The notes beneath the pieces were generated by a model. The model was not told where the DNA came from. It ran no database searches and worked only from the letters and a program-made list of their open reading frames with translations. A stretch of DNA of 58,048 nucleotides, from positions 1 through 58,048 of the forward strand of contig JAIYDJ010000095.1 in the NCBI GenBank assembly GCA_027487575.1. The letters are read 5' to 3'. Shown in pieces: positions 7,578 to 16,120 of this stretch. Every line of letters starts with the position of its first letter. Position 1 is the first letter of the stretch. The translations under genes were made by a program, and so were the position numbers. The DNA is from Rhodobacter sp. Its GTDB lineage: Bacteria; Pseudomonadota; Alphaproteobacteria; Rhodobacterales; Rhodobacteraceae.

Positions 7578-9896
7578 TCATTTGTTTTTCGGCGGAACAA
7601 ACCGTTTGGAGGTGTCCTTGGCATCCACCCGCACCGGGGCGGGCTTGGCCCGCGCCGGTTTGGCAAAGGTCTTGCCCTCTGCCGGCTTGCCGAATGTCTT
7701 TCCCTCGGCGGCATGGCTCTTGAACCCGCCCGACCGGGCGGGTTTGCCCTCGGCGGTGCCATGCGACTTGAACCCGGCCGACCGGGGCCGTGCCGGTGCG
7801 TCCATCTTGGGGCCGTCCGCCTTGGGGGCCCAACGCGGTTTGGGCGCGGCACCCTCGGCGCGCGGGGCGTAGGGCTTCTTGTCGCCCTCTTCGCGCTTGA
7901 CATAGGGCTTGCGGTCGGCCGGATCGCGCGGGGAATAGGCCTTCTTCTCGCCATAGGGCTTGGCCGCCGCGATGCGCGGAGCATAGGGTTTCGCCGCATC
8001 ATCACGCTTCACATAAGGCTTGCGCGGCACGTCGCCTTCATCCCGCTTGACGTAGGGTTTGCGCGGGGCGTCGGCGTCGTCGCGCTTGACGTAGGGTTTG
8101 CGTTCGGCGGCGGCGGGCTGCACCACTTCTGCTGCGCGCGGAGCGGCCACAGGTTCGTCCTCGACGATCCTGGGCGGTTTTGGCAAATAGGCCGGGCGGT
8201 CCGCCTCGACCCGCGGCGCACGCACCACAGGCTCGCGCGGGGCTGTATCGCGGGGGGCCGTGTCGCGGGCGGGCGCCTTGCGCGGCGCGCGTTCCGGGCG
8301 GTCCATGTCCGGCTCTCCGGGCAGACGGTCCATCGTCACGCCGGATTCCAGTTCCAGATGCTGACCGATCTTTCCGATCTTGTCGGCGGCAATCTGCACG
8401 AAGGTGCGGTCTTCCTGTACCCGGATCGCGCCGATGGCGTCCTTGGTGATCCCGCCCGCGTCACAGATCTTGGGCAACAGCCAGCGCGCCTCGGCCCGGC
8501 CCGAACGACCGACCGACAGCGCGTACCAGACCGAAGGACCGAACTCGCCACGATCCCGGGGGGCGATGGCGGCGCTGGACGGCACGGCCTGATCCGACAG
8601 CACATCAGGTGCCGCCCGCCCTTCGCGCCACAGCCGCACAAAGGCCGCCGCCACGACCGGCGCACCGAACTGCGACAGCAGGGCATCGGCCATCGGGGCC
8701 GCATCGCCCATTCCGGCATGCAGCGTCGGATGGTCCAGAAGGCGCATGTCGTCCTTGGCCAGAACCTCGTCCGCGCTCGGCGGCTTGATCCATTCCGCCA
8801 CGACCTTGGCGCCTTGCAGCAACCGCTGCGCCTTCTTGAACTCGGCCGGGACCACGATCAGCGCGGAAACCCCCTTGCGCCCCGCCCGCCCGGTGCGACC
8901 CGACCGGTGCAGCAGCGTTTCAGAGTTGCTGGGCAGATCGGCGTGGATCACCAGTTCCAGCCCCGGAAGGTCGATGCCCCGCGCGGCCACGTCGGTGGCC
9001 ACACACACCCGCGCCCGGCCATCGCGCAGCGCCTGCAGGGCATGCGTCCGCTCCTGCTGGCTCAATTCACCCGACAGCGCCACAACCTGAAAGCCGCGGT
9101 TGCCCATGCGGGCCATCAGCGTGTTCACGTTTGCCCGCGTCTTGCAGAACACCAATGCGGTCTGGGCATCATGGAACCGCAGCGTGTTGAAGATCGCATG
9201 TTCCCGGTCGCGCACGCCGACCGACATCGCCTGATATTCGATGTCGACGTGCTGGCGTGCCTCGCCTTGCGTCTGGATGCGCAAGGCATCGGTCTGGAAG
9301 TCGCGCGCCAGTGCTGCAATCTCTTTCGAAACGGTGGCCGAGAACATCAGCGTGCGGCGTTCCGCCGGGGCCGCGCCCAGAATGAACTCCAGATCCTCGC
9401 GGAAGCCGAGGTCGAGCATCTCGTCCGCCTCGTCCAATACCGCCGCGCGCAGGCCCGACAGATCCAGCGACTTGCGCTCGATATGGTCGCGCAGACGTCC
9501 CGGCGTGCCGACAACGATATGTGCGCCGCGATCCAGCGCGCGCTTTTCGGTCCGGTAGTCCATACCGCCCACGCAGGTCGCGATCTGCGCGCCGGCCTGC
9601 CCGTACAGCCATTCCAGTTCCCGCGCGACCTGCAGCGCCAGTTCCCGCGTCGGCGCGATGACCAGCGCCATCGGCGTGTCGGCATACAGAAGCTTGTCCG
9701 CACCGCGCAACAACTGGTCGGCAATCGCGATGCCGAAGGCCACCGTCTTGCCGGACCCCGTCTGTGCCGAAACCAGCGCGTCTCGTCCCTGTGCCTCGGC
9801 CGCCAGAACAGCCTGCTGCACCGGCGTCAGGCTGTCATAGCCCTTGGCCGCCAAAGCCGCGGCCAAAGGCGCGGCAATTTCCATGTCGATCATCAT
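7578..9896 (-). CDS. DEAD-box ATP-dependent RNA helicase with long basic repeat tail
   Basis: A 772-residue DEAD-box helicase. Visible motifs: Q motif (SLTPVQQ, Gln28), Walker A AQTGSGKT (about 44-51), PTREL, GTPGRL, DEAD in VLDEADEMLD, SAT in MFSATVS, then the C-terminal RecA domain with VATDVAARGID and HRSGRTGRAG. A DbpA-like RNA-binding module follows (IRVQEDRTFVQIAADKIGKI). The last ~240 residues are disordered and basic, with repeated KPYVKRDD / KPYVKREE units and a final FVPPKNK. It probably acts in ribosome assembly or cold-shock RNA unwinding, like DeaD/CsdA. The start MMIDMEI at 9896 aligns with the family; an extension to 9917 is less likely. Confidence 0.92.
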   Translation of the reverse strand: MMIDMEIAAPLAAALAAKGYDSLTPVQQAVLAAEAQGRDALVSAQTGSGKTVAFGIAIADQLLRGADKLLYADTPMALVIAPTRELALQVARELEWLYGQAGAQIATCVGGMDYRTEKRALDRGAHIVVGTPGRLRDHIERKSLDLSGLRAAVLDEADEMLDLGFREDLEFILGAAPAERRTLMFSATVSKEIAALARDFQTDALRIQTQGEARQHVDIEYQAMSVGVRDREHAIFNTLRFHDAQTALVFCKTRANVNTLMARMGNRGFQVVALSGELSQQERTHALQALRDGRARVCVATDVAARGIDLPGLELVIHADLPSNSETLLHRSGRTGRAGRKGVSALIVVPAEFKKAQRLLQGAKVVAEWIKPPSADEVLAKDDMRLLDHPTLHAGMGDAAPMADALLSQFGAPVVAAAFVRLWREGRAAPDVLSDQAVPSSAAIAPRDRGEFGPSVWYALSVGRSGRAEARWLLPKICDAGGITKDAIGAIRVQEDRTFVQIAADKIGKIGQHLELESGVTMDRLPGEPDMDRPERAPRKAPARDTAPRDTAPREPVVRAPRVEADRPAYLPKPPRIVEDEPVAAPRAAEVVQPAAAERKPYVKRDDADAPRKPYVKRDEGDVPRKPYVKRDDAAKPYAPRIAAAKPYGEKKAYSPRDPADRKPYVKREEGDKKPYAPRAEGAAPKPRWAPKADGPKMDAPARPRSAGFKSHGTAEGKPARSGGFKSHAAEGKTFGKPAEGKTFAKPARAKPAPVRVDAKDTSKRFVPPKNK

Positions 9897-9965
9897 GTGT
9901 CCCAAAGGGGGGGCCATTGCCCGCCCGTGAAGTGTCCGAAAAACGGCACCTCATTCCCTTTCGCG

Positions 9966-9985
9966 AGATGACCTCCTCGTCATCT
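9966..9985 (-). promoter_or_regulatory. hairpin with a purine-rich loop in the helicase leader
   Basis: On the minus strand AGATGAC, loop GAGGAG, GTCATCT form a perfect 7-bp stem about 70 bases upstream of the helicase start. A Shine-Dalgarno-like GAGGAGG sits in and beside the loop. Cold-shock helicase genes often have long regulated leaders; a role here is only a possibility. Confidence 0.3.
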
Positions 9986-10165
9986 GCACTGGAACCCTCG
10001 GGCCGTAACGTTTGCCCTACAGGAAAACCGCCTGCCTGCATAGCCCCCGCATCACGACCTGACCTGCACCGGTTCCTCGCGCCGTATCACCTGCAGGCAG
10101 CGCGCGCACCTTGACCCCCCGCCACCATACGATAGGGTCCCGCCGACCCACAGCGGAGCCTCCCC

Positions 10166-10411
10166 ATGACCCAGCGCCTTCACCTCGTCTTCGGCGGCGA
10201 GTTGGTCGATCCCCAGACCAATGTGTTCAAGGACACTGACAGCATCCACCTTGTCGGCATGTTCCCGAATTACGCCACGGCCTTTGCCGCCTGGAAGGCC
10301 GAGGCGCAGCGCACCGTCGACAATGCGCACATGCGGTATTTCATCGCGCACATCCACCGGCTGCAGGAAGCCGATCAGCCCGCGTCGCAGACCGAGGCGA
10401 TGGGGTCGTAA
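10166..10411 (+). CDS. DUF4170 domain-containing protein
   Basis: A small soluble protein of 81 residues (MTQRLHLVFGGELVDPQTNV...), with the LVGMFPNYATAFAAWKAEAQRTVDNAHMRYFI core that marks DUF4170. Function is unknown. In Rhodobacterales it is usually located directly before the Kdo transferase gene, as here, 12 bases upstream of waaA, so a link to lipopolysaccharide core assembly is plausible. The ATG at 10166 is preceded by CGGAG 7-11 bases upstream. There is no signal peptide. Confidence 0.88.
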   Translation: MTQRLHLVFGGELVDPQTNVFKDTDSIHLVGMFPNYATAFAAWKAEAQRTVDNAHMRYFIAHIHRLQEADQPASQTEAMGS

Positions 10412-10423
10412 ACCCCGGCATCC

Positions 10424-11623
10424 ATGAGCTATTCCTTCGGTCTTACGCTTTATGCGCTCGCCCACCGGCGCGATCCCGTCGACCGGCCCGACTGGCCGGC
10501 CCGGCCGCCTGGCAGGCTTGTCTGGCTGCATGCGCCCGATACCGAGTCGGTCGGGCTGCTGATGGCGCTGGCGCGGCGTCTTGTCGAAGAGGATGGCCTG
10601 CCGGTTCTGCTGACGGTGCCCCAGTCGCCGCCGACAGGGTCCGCCGGAGTGGTGGTCACCCGGCCGCCCACAGACGCGACCATGCAGGTACAGGCGTTTC
10701 TGAACCACTGGAAGCCCGAGGTCATCATCCTGTCAGGCGGCGAGGTGCGACCTGCCCTGCTGCACGAGGCCGAACTGCGCAAGCTGCCGGTCCTGATGGT
10801 GAACGCCCGCAACCCGCATCTTCCGGCCGGGCGGGAAGGCTGGTATCCCGGTCTGATCCGCACCGGCCTTGCCAGCCTGCGCCGTGTTCTCGTCCTTGAT
10901 GAACAGACCGCCCGCCTCTATCGCAAGTCGGGGGCCATCGCCGACCGTGTCGAATCCATCGGCCCGATGGAAGAAGACAGCGCCGTGCTGCCCTGCATCG
11001 AATCCGACCGCGCGGCGCTGGCTCAGGCTCTTGCCACCCGGCCGGTCTGGCTCGCCGCCGCTGTTCCCGAAGCGGAAGAGGCCACGGTGATCGCCGCCCA
11101 CCGCGAGGCGCTGCGCCTGTCGCACCGCCTGATGCTGATCCTTGTCCCGCAGGACCCGGCGCGAGGCGAGGCGCTGGCCAAGTTGCTGGAAGACACCGAG
11201 GGCTGGTCCGTCACGCGACGCAGCACAGGCGAGGATCCCGACGCGGAAACCGAGGTGTTCCTGCCGGATGAAGGTCAGGAATTCGGGCTGTGGTACCGTC
11301 TTGCCCCGGTCACGTTTCTGGGCGGCAGCCTGCTGGGCGACGGCTGTCTGCGCAATCCGCTGGAACCGGCAGCCCTTGGGTCTGCCATCCTGCACGGCCC
11401 GCGTCCCGGCCCCTATGGCGGGATGTTCGCCCGGCTGTCGGCGGCACGGGCGGCACGGATGGTGGGGTCCGGCCCCGAACTGGTGCAGACTCTGGGCGAT
11501 CTGCTGTCCCCCGACCGCGCGGCGCGGCAGGCCCATGCGGCCTGGGCGGTCGCGTCGCAGGGGGCTGAAGTCACCCTGCGCGTGGTGACACTGATCCGCG
11601 ACATCCTGGAAGGCGACGGCTGA
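10424..11623 (+). CDS. waaA: 3-deoxy-D-manno-octulosonic acid (Kdo) transferase
   Basis: A 399-residue GT30-type glycosyltransferase that transfers Kdo from CMP-Kdo to lipid IVA at the inner membrane. The N-terminal half contains [13 protein letters not shown] and an [23 protein letters not shown] segment that matches the acceptor domain of the family (ExxxxP...NAR). The C-terminal half contains [32 protein letters not shown], matching the conserved GGSL...NPLEP motif. It is shorter than E. coli WaaA (425) and diverged at the very N terminus, where the membrane anchor is weak. It lies between DUF4170 and lpxK, with a one-base stop/start overlap (A of TGATG) at 11623. Confidence 0.88.
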   Translation: MSYSFGLTLYALAHRRDPVDRPDWPARPPGRLVWLHAPDTESVGLLMALARRLVEEDGLPVLLTVPQSPPTGSAGVVVTRPPTDATMQVQAFLNHWKPEVIILSGGEVRPALLHEAELRKLPVLMVNARNPHLPAGREGWYPGLIRTGLASLRRVLVLDEQTARLYRKSGAIADRVESIGPMEEDSAVLPCIESDRAALAQALATRPVWLAAAVPEAEEATVIAAHREALRLSHRLMLILVPQDPARGEALAKLLEDTEGWSVTRRSTGEDPDAETEVFLPDEGQEFGLWYRLAPVTFLGGSLLGDGCLRNPLEPAALGSAILHGPRPGPYGGMFARLSAARAARMVGSGPELVQTLGDLLSPDRAARQAHAAWAVASQGAEVTLRVVTLIRDILEGDG

Positions 11624-12621
11624 TGCGCCCGCCCGCCTTCTGGTTCACCCCGCCGGACCGCCCGGCGCTGGCGGCCCGGATGCTGTTTCTCCTCGGCGCG
11701 CTGTACGCCGCAGCCACCGCGCGCCGCCTGCGCCAACTGGGCTGGCAGGCAGCGGTGCCGGTGATCTGCGTCGGCAACCTGAACGCCGGGGGCACGGGCA
11801 AGACCCCCACGGTGATCGCCCTGGTGCAGCGGCTTCTGGCGGCGGGAGGGCAGCCCCACATCGTCAGCCGGGGTTACGGCGGCACCGAGACGGGCCCGCT
11901 GCGGGTAGACCCCGCCCGGCACGGTGCGGCGCAGGTGGGGGATGAACCCTTGCTGCTGGCGGCCTTCGCGCCGACCTGGGTCGCCCGCGACCGCGCGGCG
12001 GGGGTGCGGGCGGCGCAGGCGGATGGCGCGGGGATCGTCGTGCTGGACGATGGCCACCAGAACCCCGCCGTGATCAAGGACCTGTCGGTCGTGGTGGTGG
12101 ACGCCGAGACCGGCTTCGGCAACGGGCGCTGCCTGCCCGCCGGTCCGCTGCGCGAGCCGGTCGCGGCGGGCCTTGCGCGCGCCGATCTGGTGCTGGCGAT
12201 CGGACCGGCCCCGGCGCAGGACCGGTTTCGTGCGACCTGGGGCACCGCCATCCGCAGCCCGCTGGTCACGGCACAACTGCAACCGCTGCCCACCGGCATG
12301 GACTGGCAGGGCGCGCGCGTGCTGGCCTTTGCGGGGATCGGGCGGCCGGAGAAATTCTTCCAGACCCTGCGCGAGGCGGGGGCCGATCTGGCCGCCACTG
12401 TCCCGCTCGACGATCATCAACCCGTCCCCCCCGCGATGTTCGCCCGGCTGGAGGCGGATGCGGCCCGGCTTGGCGCGCAACTGGTCACCACCGAGAAGGA
12501 CGCCTGCCGCCTGCCCCCCGCCTTGCGCATCCGGGTCTTGACGCTGCCGGTGCGGCTGGCGTTTGCTGACCCGACCGCGCTCGACACCGCCCTTCACCCC
12601 TTCCTGCAGGAGCCCGCATGA
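11623..12621 (+). CDS. lpxK: tetraacyldisaccharide 4'-kinase LpxK
   Basis: A 332-residue lipid A kinase that phosphorylates the 4' position of the tetraacyldisaccharide precursor at the inner membrane. It has an N-terminal membrane-binding helix ([18 protein letters not shown]) and a P-loop in [13 protein letters not shown] (residues 51-63). HIVSRGYGG, the VGDEPLLLA segment, the LDDGHQN motif and AGPLREP follow, all typical of LpxK. The end contains [12 protein letters not shown]. The start overlaps the waaA stop and the stop overlaps the ATG of the RidA gene (ATGA), so the genes are translationally coupled. Confidence 0.95.
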   Translation: MRPPAFWFTPPDRPALAARMLFLLGALYAAATARRLRQLGWQAAVPVICVGNLNAGGTGKTPTVIALVQRLLAAGGQPHIVSRGYGGTETGPLRVDPARHGAAQVGDEPLLLAAFAPTWVARDRAAGVRAAQADGAGIVVLDDGHQNPAVIKDLSVVVVDAETGFGNGRCLPAGPLREPVAAGLARADLVLAIGPAPAQDRFRATWGTAIRSPLVTAQLQPLPTGMDWQGARVLAFAGIGRPEKFFQTLREAGADLAATVPLDDHQPVPPAMFARLEADAARLGAQLVTTEKDACRLPPALRIRVLTLPVRLAFADPTALDTALHPFLQEPA

Positions 12622-13094
12622 CCCCCGAACACCGCGCCGTTGCCCTTGGGCTCGACATTCCCGACTTCGACGTGATCGGATATTACGGCACCGACAACGG
12701 GCAGATGAAACCTTACCATCGGGCCGGGAACCTGTTGTTCCTGTCGGGGCATGTCGCGCAGAAGGGGGACGTGATCACGCGGGGGCGGTTGGGGGCGGAC
12801 CTTACGACCGAGCAGGGCTATGCGGCGGCGCGGTTGACGGGGGTCAATGTGCTGGCGGGGATCCGGCAGGCGGTGGGGTCGCTGGACCGGGTGGTGTCGG
12901 TGGTCCGCACGCTGAACTTCGTGGTCTGCACGCCGGACTATCCGGAGGTCAACAAGGTGTCGTCGGGGCTGTCGGACCTGCTGGTCGAGACCTTCGGGCC
13001 GGAGCGGGGCCTGGGCGGCCGCGCCACCATCGGGGTGATGGCGCTGGCGGGCGGGGTGTGCTTCGAGACCTGGGCGACGGTGGAGGTGGAGTGA
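12618..13094 (+). CDS. RidA/YjgF family protein
   Basis: A 158-residue RidA-like protein. Features are the [14 protein letters not shown] segment, [45 protein letters not shown] and a final ARATIGV-type strand ([25 protein letters not shown]). RidA proteins hydrolyse reactive enamine/imine intermediates. This longer N-terminal form (GLDIPDF...) matches the subgroup of about 155 residues often annotated YjgF_endoribonuclease-like. The ATG overlaps the lpxK stop by 4 bases, but a functional link to lipid A is not known. The conserved substrate-binding Arg lies in GGRATIG. Confidence 0.88.
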   Translation: MTPEHRAVALGLDIPDFDVIGYYGTDNGQMKPYHRAGNLLFLSGHVAQKGDVITRGRLGADLTTEQGYAAARLTGVNVLAGIRQAVGSLDRVVSVVRTLNFVVCTPDYPEVNKVSSGLSDLLVETFGPERGLGGRATIGVMALAGGVCFETWATVEVE

Positions 13095-13116
13095 GGAGAC
13101 GACGGCATCCGGGCGG

Positions 13117-13133
13117 TGTCCCGGGGCGGGACA
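13117..13133 (+). terminator. short hairpin after the RidA gene
   Basis: TGTCCCG, loop GGG, CGGGACA. A 7-bp stem 22 bases after the stop, without a T-run; weak evidence of termination. Confidence 0.35.
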
Positions 13134-13192
13134 GGGGCCGGGGTGTTTGATGTCAATGGGTTAGGGGGGTGGGGTTAAGGGGTTGTCAGGGT

Positions 13193-13597
13193 TCAAACAT
13201 GGATAAGGACCTTTCCAACTCCTATGCGGATCGTGACAGGCAAACCTGCCGCCCTGTGCAATGCGAAGGAGACGATATCGAAGACAGCTTCAAGTCGGGA
13301 TGCTCCCTGCATCTCTGGCCCCGACATTGATAACCGATTCAGTCCTGCAAAACGTGGACCCATGAAACGCTGTTGGTTAAAGTCACGATCCCAACTTATC
13401 AGGATCCTACCATCTTCGATCGCTGCCTTCGCAACCACAGGGTCTGTAGTGTTGACAGCCATAACGTCCCGCAATCGAACCACGTCTTGGCCCAGCGCGA
13501 CGAGGGTGTTTCCGACAGAGTCAGGTACGTTGTGGTCGGTTAGGAAACGGTACGCAACCGGGTCCAGATGCGGATCTGGCGGCGCTTCAAGAATCAA
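13193..13597 (-). CDS. DUF5615 PIN-like toxin (VapC45-like)
   Basis: A 134-residue protein matching the DUF5615/Mut7-C-like PIN fold: FLTDHNVPDSVGNTLVALGQDVVRLRD, then DPVVAKAAIEDGRILISWDRDFNQQ. The acidic residues of TDHN and WDRD would form the nuclease site. Such proteins are the toxin half of VapBC45-type pairs (M. tuberculosis Rv2018/Rv2019 is the reference). The start is TTG at 13597, overlapping the antitoxin stop as TTGA, so translation depends on the upstream gene. Base composition is visibly less GC-rich than in neighbouring genes, suggesting acquisition. RNase activity is inferred from the family only. Confidence 0.8.
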   Translation of the reverse strand: MILEAPPDPHLDPVAYRFLTDHNVPDSVGNTLVALGQDVVRLRDVMAVNTTDPVVAKAAIEDGRILISWDRDFNQQRFMGPRFAGLNRLSMSGPEMQGASRLEAVFDIVSFALHRAAGLPVTIRIGVGKVLIHV

Positions 13598-14238
13598 GCG
13601 GCACTTTTTCCACTATCGTAATGACGGGCCATCTCTATGTCAGTCTCTGTCAAATCAGGAAACTCCATCATAATTGCATCCGGCGAATAGTTTGCGTCCA
13701 AGTAACGCTTTACTGTCGAGACCGGGATACGCGTACCCTCGAAAACCGGTTCGTTTTGCAGCGTGAACTTTCCGTGCACCACTTTGCCTGATTCAGCTTC
13801 GTCACGATGGTTTAGAATTGTGATCGCTTTCCGCGTGTCAGAAATAACAAGGCGTAGTGGAATATCGAAAACGCGCTGACCACTGACGACTTCTACGCGC
13901 TGATCGCTTCTCGGGTCTGTGAAAACGACCCGTTTGCCCAGCACGTACAGCGTTGTGGCAGTCCATTTTGCATCGCCCAAATGTGCAAGTGTGTCGGAGA
14001 CCTTCCGAAGGTGCTGTAACGGCACTTTGTGGGCATTGCGAAGTTGCCCAAGAACGCGCAGCGACACAATGTCGCGAAAAGAATAAATGCGGCTGTAGGG
14101 CAGATGCCGATCTGCTTCGGCATAGCTGGGCTTCAAAAAAGCCTTTGAATCCCAAGCCCTGAGCTGACCCACGGACAAACCGGAAAGTCGTGCGGCATCA
14201 GCCTCGCTGAACGCGCCTATGACCTTTTCTTGTTTCAC
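13594..14238 (-). CDS. DUF433 antitoxin with N-terminal MerR-like helix-turn-helix (VapB45-like)
   Basis: A 214-residue protein. The first ~75 residues read like a MerR-type DNA-binding domain (FSEADAARLSGLSVGQLRAWD ... YSFRDIVSLRVLGQLR). The C-terminal ~60 residues (PVFEGTRIPVSTVKRYLDANYSPDAIMMEFPDLTETDIEMA) are a DUF433 domain. The same order occurs in VapB45-type antitoxins. It would neutralise the downstream DUF5615 toxin and repress its own promoter. The start is GTG at 14238. A perfect inverted repeat lies 15 bases upstream and could be its operator. The GC content is lower than the surroundings. Confidence 0.82.
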   Translation of the reverse strand: MKQEKVIGAFSEADAARLSGLSVGQLRAWDSKAFLKPSYAEADRHLPYSRIYSFRDIVSLRVLGQLRNAHKVPLQHLRKVSDTLAHLGDAKWTATTLYVLGKRVVFTDPRSDQRVEVVSGQRVFDIPLRLVISDTRKAITILNHRDEAESGKVVHGKFTLQNEPVFEGTRIPVSTVKRYLDANYSPDAIMMEFPDLTETDIEMARHYDSGKSAA

Positions 14239-14252
14239 GTAAGTTCCCTCAG

Positions 14253-14266
14253 GTGCCAGATGGCAC
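14253..14266. promoter_or_regulatory. inverted repeat, candidate operator of the toxin-antitoxin pair
   Basis: GTGCCA-GA-TGGCAC, a perfect 6-bp inverted repeat with a 2-base spacer, 15 bases upstream of the antitoxin start. The position fits autorepression by the MerR-like N-terminal domain. Binding is inferred. Confidence 0.5.
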
Positions 14267-14364
14267 GCTCTGACCCGAAAATGTGCTCAGAACAGCCGTT
14301 CGTCAATATGAAGTTTCGACGAAGTATCAGGACGACGGTTGCCGGTCACTGTCCGGTTACCCCC

Positions 14365-15495
14365 TCAAAACACCACCACGCTGCGAATGCTCTCCCCCGA
14401 GTGCATCAGGTCGAACCCCTTGTTGATGTCCTCCAGCGGCAGGATGTGGGTGATCATCGGGTCGATCTCGATCTTGCCCTGCATGTACCAGTCCACGATG
14501 CCCGGCACGTCTGTCCGCCCCCGCGCCCCGCCGAAGGCCGTGCCTTTCCAGACGCGCCCGGTGACAAGCTGGAAGGGGCGCGTCTCGATGGTCGCTCCGG
14601 CGGGGGCGACGCCGATGACGACCGACACGCCCCAGCCGCGGTGGGTGCATTCCAGCGCGTCGCGCATCACCTTGACGTTGCCGGTGCAGTCGAAGGAGTA
14701 ATCCGCGCCGCCGATCTGGTCGAAGGGGGTTTTCGTCAGGTTGACGATGTGGGGGACGACCGGGCCGTCGATCTCGCGCGGGTTGACGAAATGGGTCATG
14801 CCGAAGCGTTCGCCCCATGCCTTCTTGTCGTTGTTGATGTCGACGCCGATGATCATGTCGGCGCCCGCAAGGCGCAGGCCCTGGATCACGTTCAGCCCGA
14901 TGCCGCCCAGACCGAAGACGACCGCCTTGGCCCCGATCGCGACCTTCGCCGTGTTGATGACAGCACCAATGCCGGTGGTGACGCCGCAGCCGATGTAGCA
15001 GATCTTGTCGAACGGCGCGTCGTCGCGGACCTTGGCGAGGGCGATTTCGGGCACGACGGTGTGGTTGGCGAAGGTGGAGCAGCCCATGTAGTGGTAGATC
15101 GGCGTGCCGTCGAGCATCGAGAACCTTGTGGTGCCGTCGGGCAGCAGGCCCTGCCCTTGGGTGGAGCGGATGGCGGTGCAGAGGTTGGTCTTCTGCGACA
15201 GGCAGGACGGGCAGGACCGGCATTCGGGGGTATAAAGCGGGATGACATGGTCGCCGGGTTTCAGGGTGGTCACGCCGGGGCCGACGGCGATGACGACGCC
15301 CGCGCCCTCATGCCCGAGGATGGCGGGGAAGAGGCCTTCGGGATCGGCGCCGGACAGGGTGAATTCGTCGGTGTGGCAGATGCCGGTCGCCTTGATCTCG
15401 ACCAGGACCTCGCCGTGTTTGGGGTCGGCGAGGTTGACCTCCATCACGGTAAGGGGTTGACCTGCGGCGAGGGCGACGGCGGCACGGGTGCGCAT
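14365..15495 (-). CDS. S-(hydroxymethyl)glutathione dehydrogenase / class III alcohol dehydrogenase
   Basis: A 376-residue zinc alcohol dehydrogenase that oxidises the spontaneous adduct of formaldehyde and glutathione, using NAD, to S-formylglutathione. Catalytic zinc ligands Cys40 (GICHTDE) and His62 with Glu63 (GHEGAG) are present. The structural zinc site is formed by Cys92, Cys95, Cys98 and Cys106. The NAD site is VFGLGGIGLNVIQG. Class III signatures (STQGQGLLPDGTTRF, YHYMGCSTFANHTVV) make the call strong. The ATG at 15495 has GGAG 5-10 bases upstream (AGGAGTCTCCCC on the coding strand). A long upstream open frame is not coding. No S-formylglutathione hydrolase gene is adjacent. Confidence 0.95.
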   Translation of the reverse strand: MRTRAAVALAAGQPLTVMEVNLADPKHGEVLVEIKATGICHTDEFTLSGADPEGLFPAILGHEGAGVVIAVGPGVTTLKPGDHVIPLYTPECRSCPSCLSQKTNLCTAIRSTQGQGLLPDGTTRFSMLDGTPIYHYMGCSTFANHTVVPEIALAKVRDDAPFDKICYIGCGVTTGIGAVINTAKVAIGAKAVVFGLGGIGLNVIQGLRLAGADMIIGVDINNDKKAWGERFGMTHFVNPREIDGPVVPHIVNLTKTPFDQIGGADYSFDCTGNVKVMRDALECTHRGWGVSVVIGVAPAGATIETRPFQLVTGRVWKGTAFGGARGRTDVPGIVDWYMQGKIEIDPMITHILPLEDINKGFDLMHSGESIRSVVVF

Positions 15496-15566
15496 GGGGA
15501 GACTCCTGCTGGGGTTTGGCGTCAAGCTGTGCGAAGACGGGGCAAAATGCAACGCGGGAGTTGGGC

Positions 15567-15842
15567 GTGCGGTGGATGGTCGTGGTGCTGCTGGCGGGGT
15601 GCGGGGGGATGACGCGCGTCGGGCCGCCCGAAGCGGTGCTGCCCCTGCTGGCCGACCGCTGTGGCGTGGCGCTGGTGGACGGGCTGGTCGGGCAGCCGTT
15701 TGTGGCACTCGCGGACGTTGAGTTGCCGGGGACCCTGCGCGTGCTGTACCCTGGGCAGGAGGTCACCGCCGAGGTGGAGCCCGCGCGGCTGAACGCGTCG
15801 GTGGACGGCGAAACGCGGATCAGGAGGGTGTTTTGCGGATGA
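15567..15842 (+). CDS. I78-type peptidase inhibitor-like lipoprotein, copy 1
   Basis: A 91-residue exported protein. The N terminus MRWMVVVLLAGCGG is a short lipoprotein signal with lipobox LAGC. The body (CGVALVDGLVGQPFVALAD ... LRVLYPGQEVTAEVEPARLNASVDGETRIRRVFCG) matches the Inhibitor_I78 fold: a GLVGQ segment, an RVLYPGxxVT strand, an RLNxxVDxxxxIxRVxCG ending and a Cys pair. The start GTG at 15567 has GGGAG 6 bases upstream and gives the same MRWMVV beginning as the next gene. It probably protects the envelope from proteases. The second copy overlaps by 4 bases. Confidence 0.82.
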   Translation: MRWMVVVLLAGCGGMTRVGPPEAVLPLLADRCGVALVDGLVGQPFVALADVELPGTLRVLYPGQEVTAEVEPARLNASVDGETRIRRVFCG

Positions 15843-16096
15843 GATGGATGGTTGTGGCGGTGGCGCTGGCGGGCTGTGTGCCGGTGGTGGTGGAAGAGCC
15901 TGTCGTCGGGTCCTGCGGCGCAGGCGCGTTGCAGGGGCTGGTCGGGCAGGACGCGGCGGTGCTGCAGACGATGCGGTTTTCGCAGCCGGTTCGGGTGATC
16001 CGTCCGGGGATGGCGGTGACGATGGATTATTCCGAAGGCCGGTTGAACATTGAGGTCGACGGATCGGAAGTGATCTCGCGGGTCAGTTGCGGCTAG
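15839..16096 (+). CDS. I78-type peptidase inhibitor-like lipoprotein, copy 2
   Basis: An 85-residue paralogue of the preceding gene: MRWMVVAVALAGCVPVVVEEPVVG signal with lipobox LAGC, then GALQGLVGQDAAVLQTM, VRVIRPGMAVTMDYSEGRLNIEVDGSEVISRVSCG. Conserved positions match copy 1, whereas the linker differs. The ATG at 15839 overlaps the stop of copy 1 (ATGA) and has its own AGGAGG at 15822-15827. The arrangement is a tandem duplication with divergence, expressed as one operon. Target proteases are unknown. Confidence 0.82.
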   Translation: MRWMVVAVALAGCVPVVVEEPVVGSCGAGALQGLVGQDAAVLQTMRFSQPVRVIRPGMAVTMDYSEGRLNIEVDGSEVISRVSCG

Positions 16097-16120
16097 GTCT
16101 TTCGGCCCGTGGAGCAGCCC

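Noticed and set aside
7572..9971. 799-codon open frame on the plus strand
   Set aside because: Shadow of the DEAD-box helicase; high GC removes stop codons from the opposite strand.
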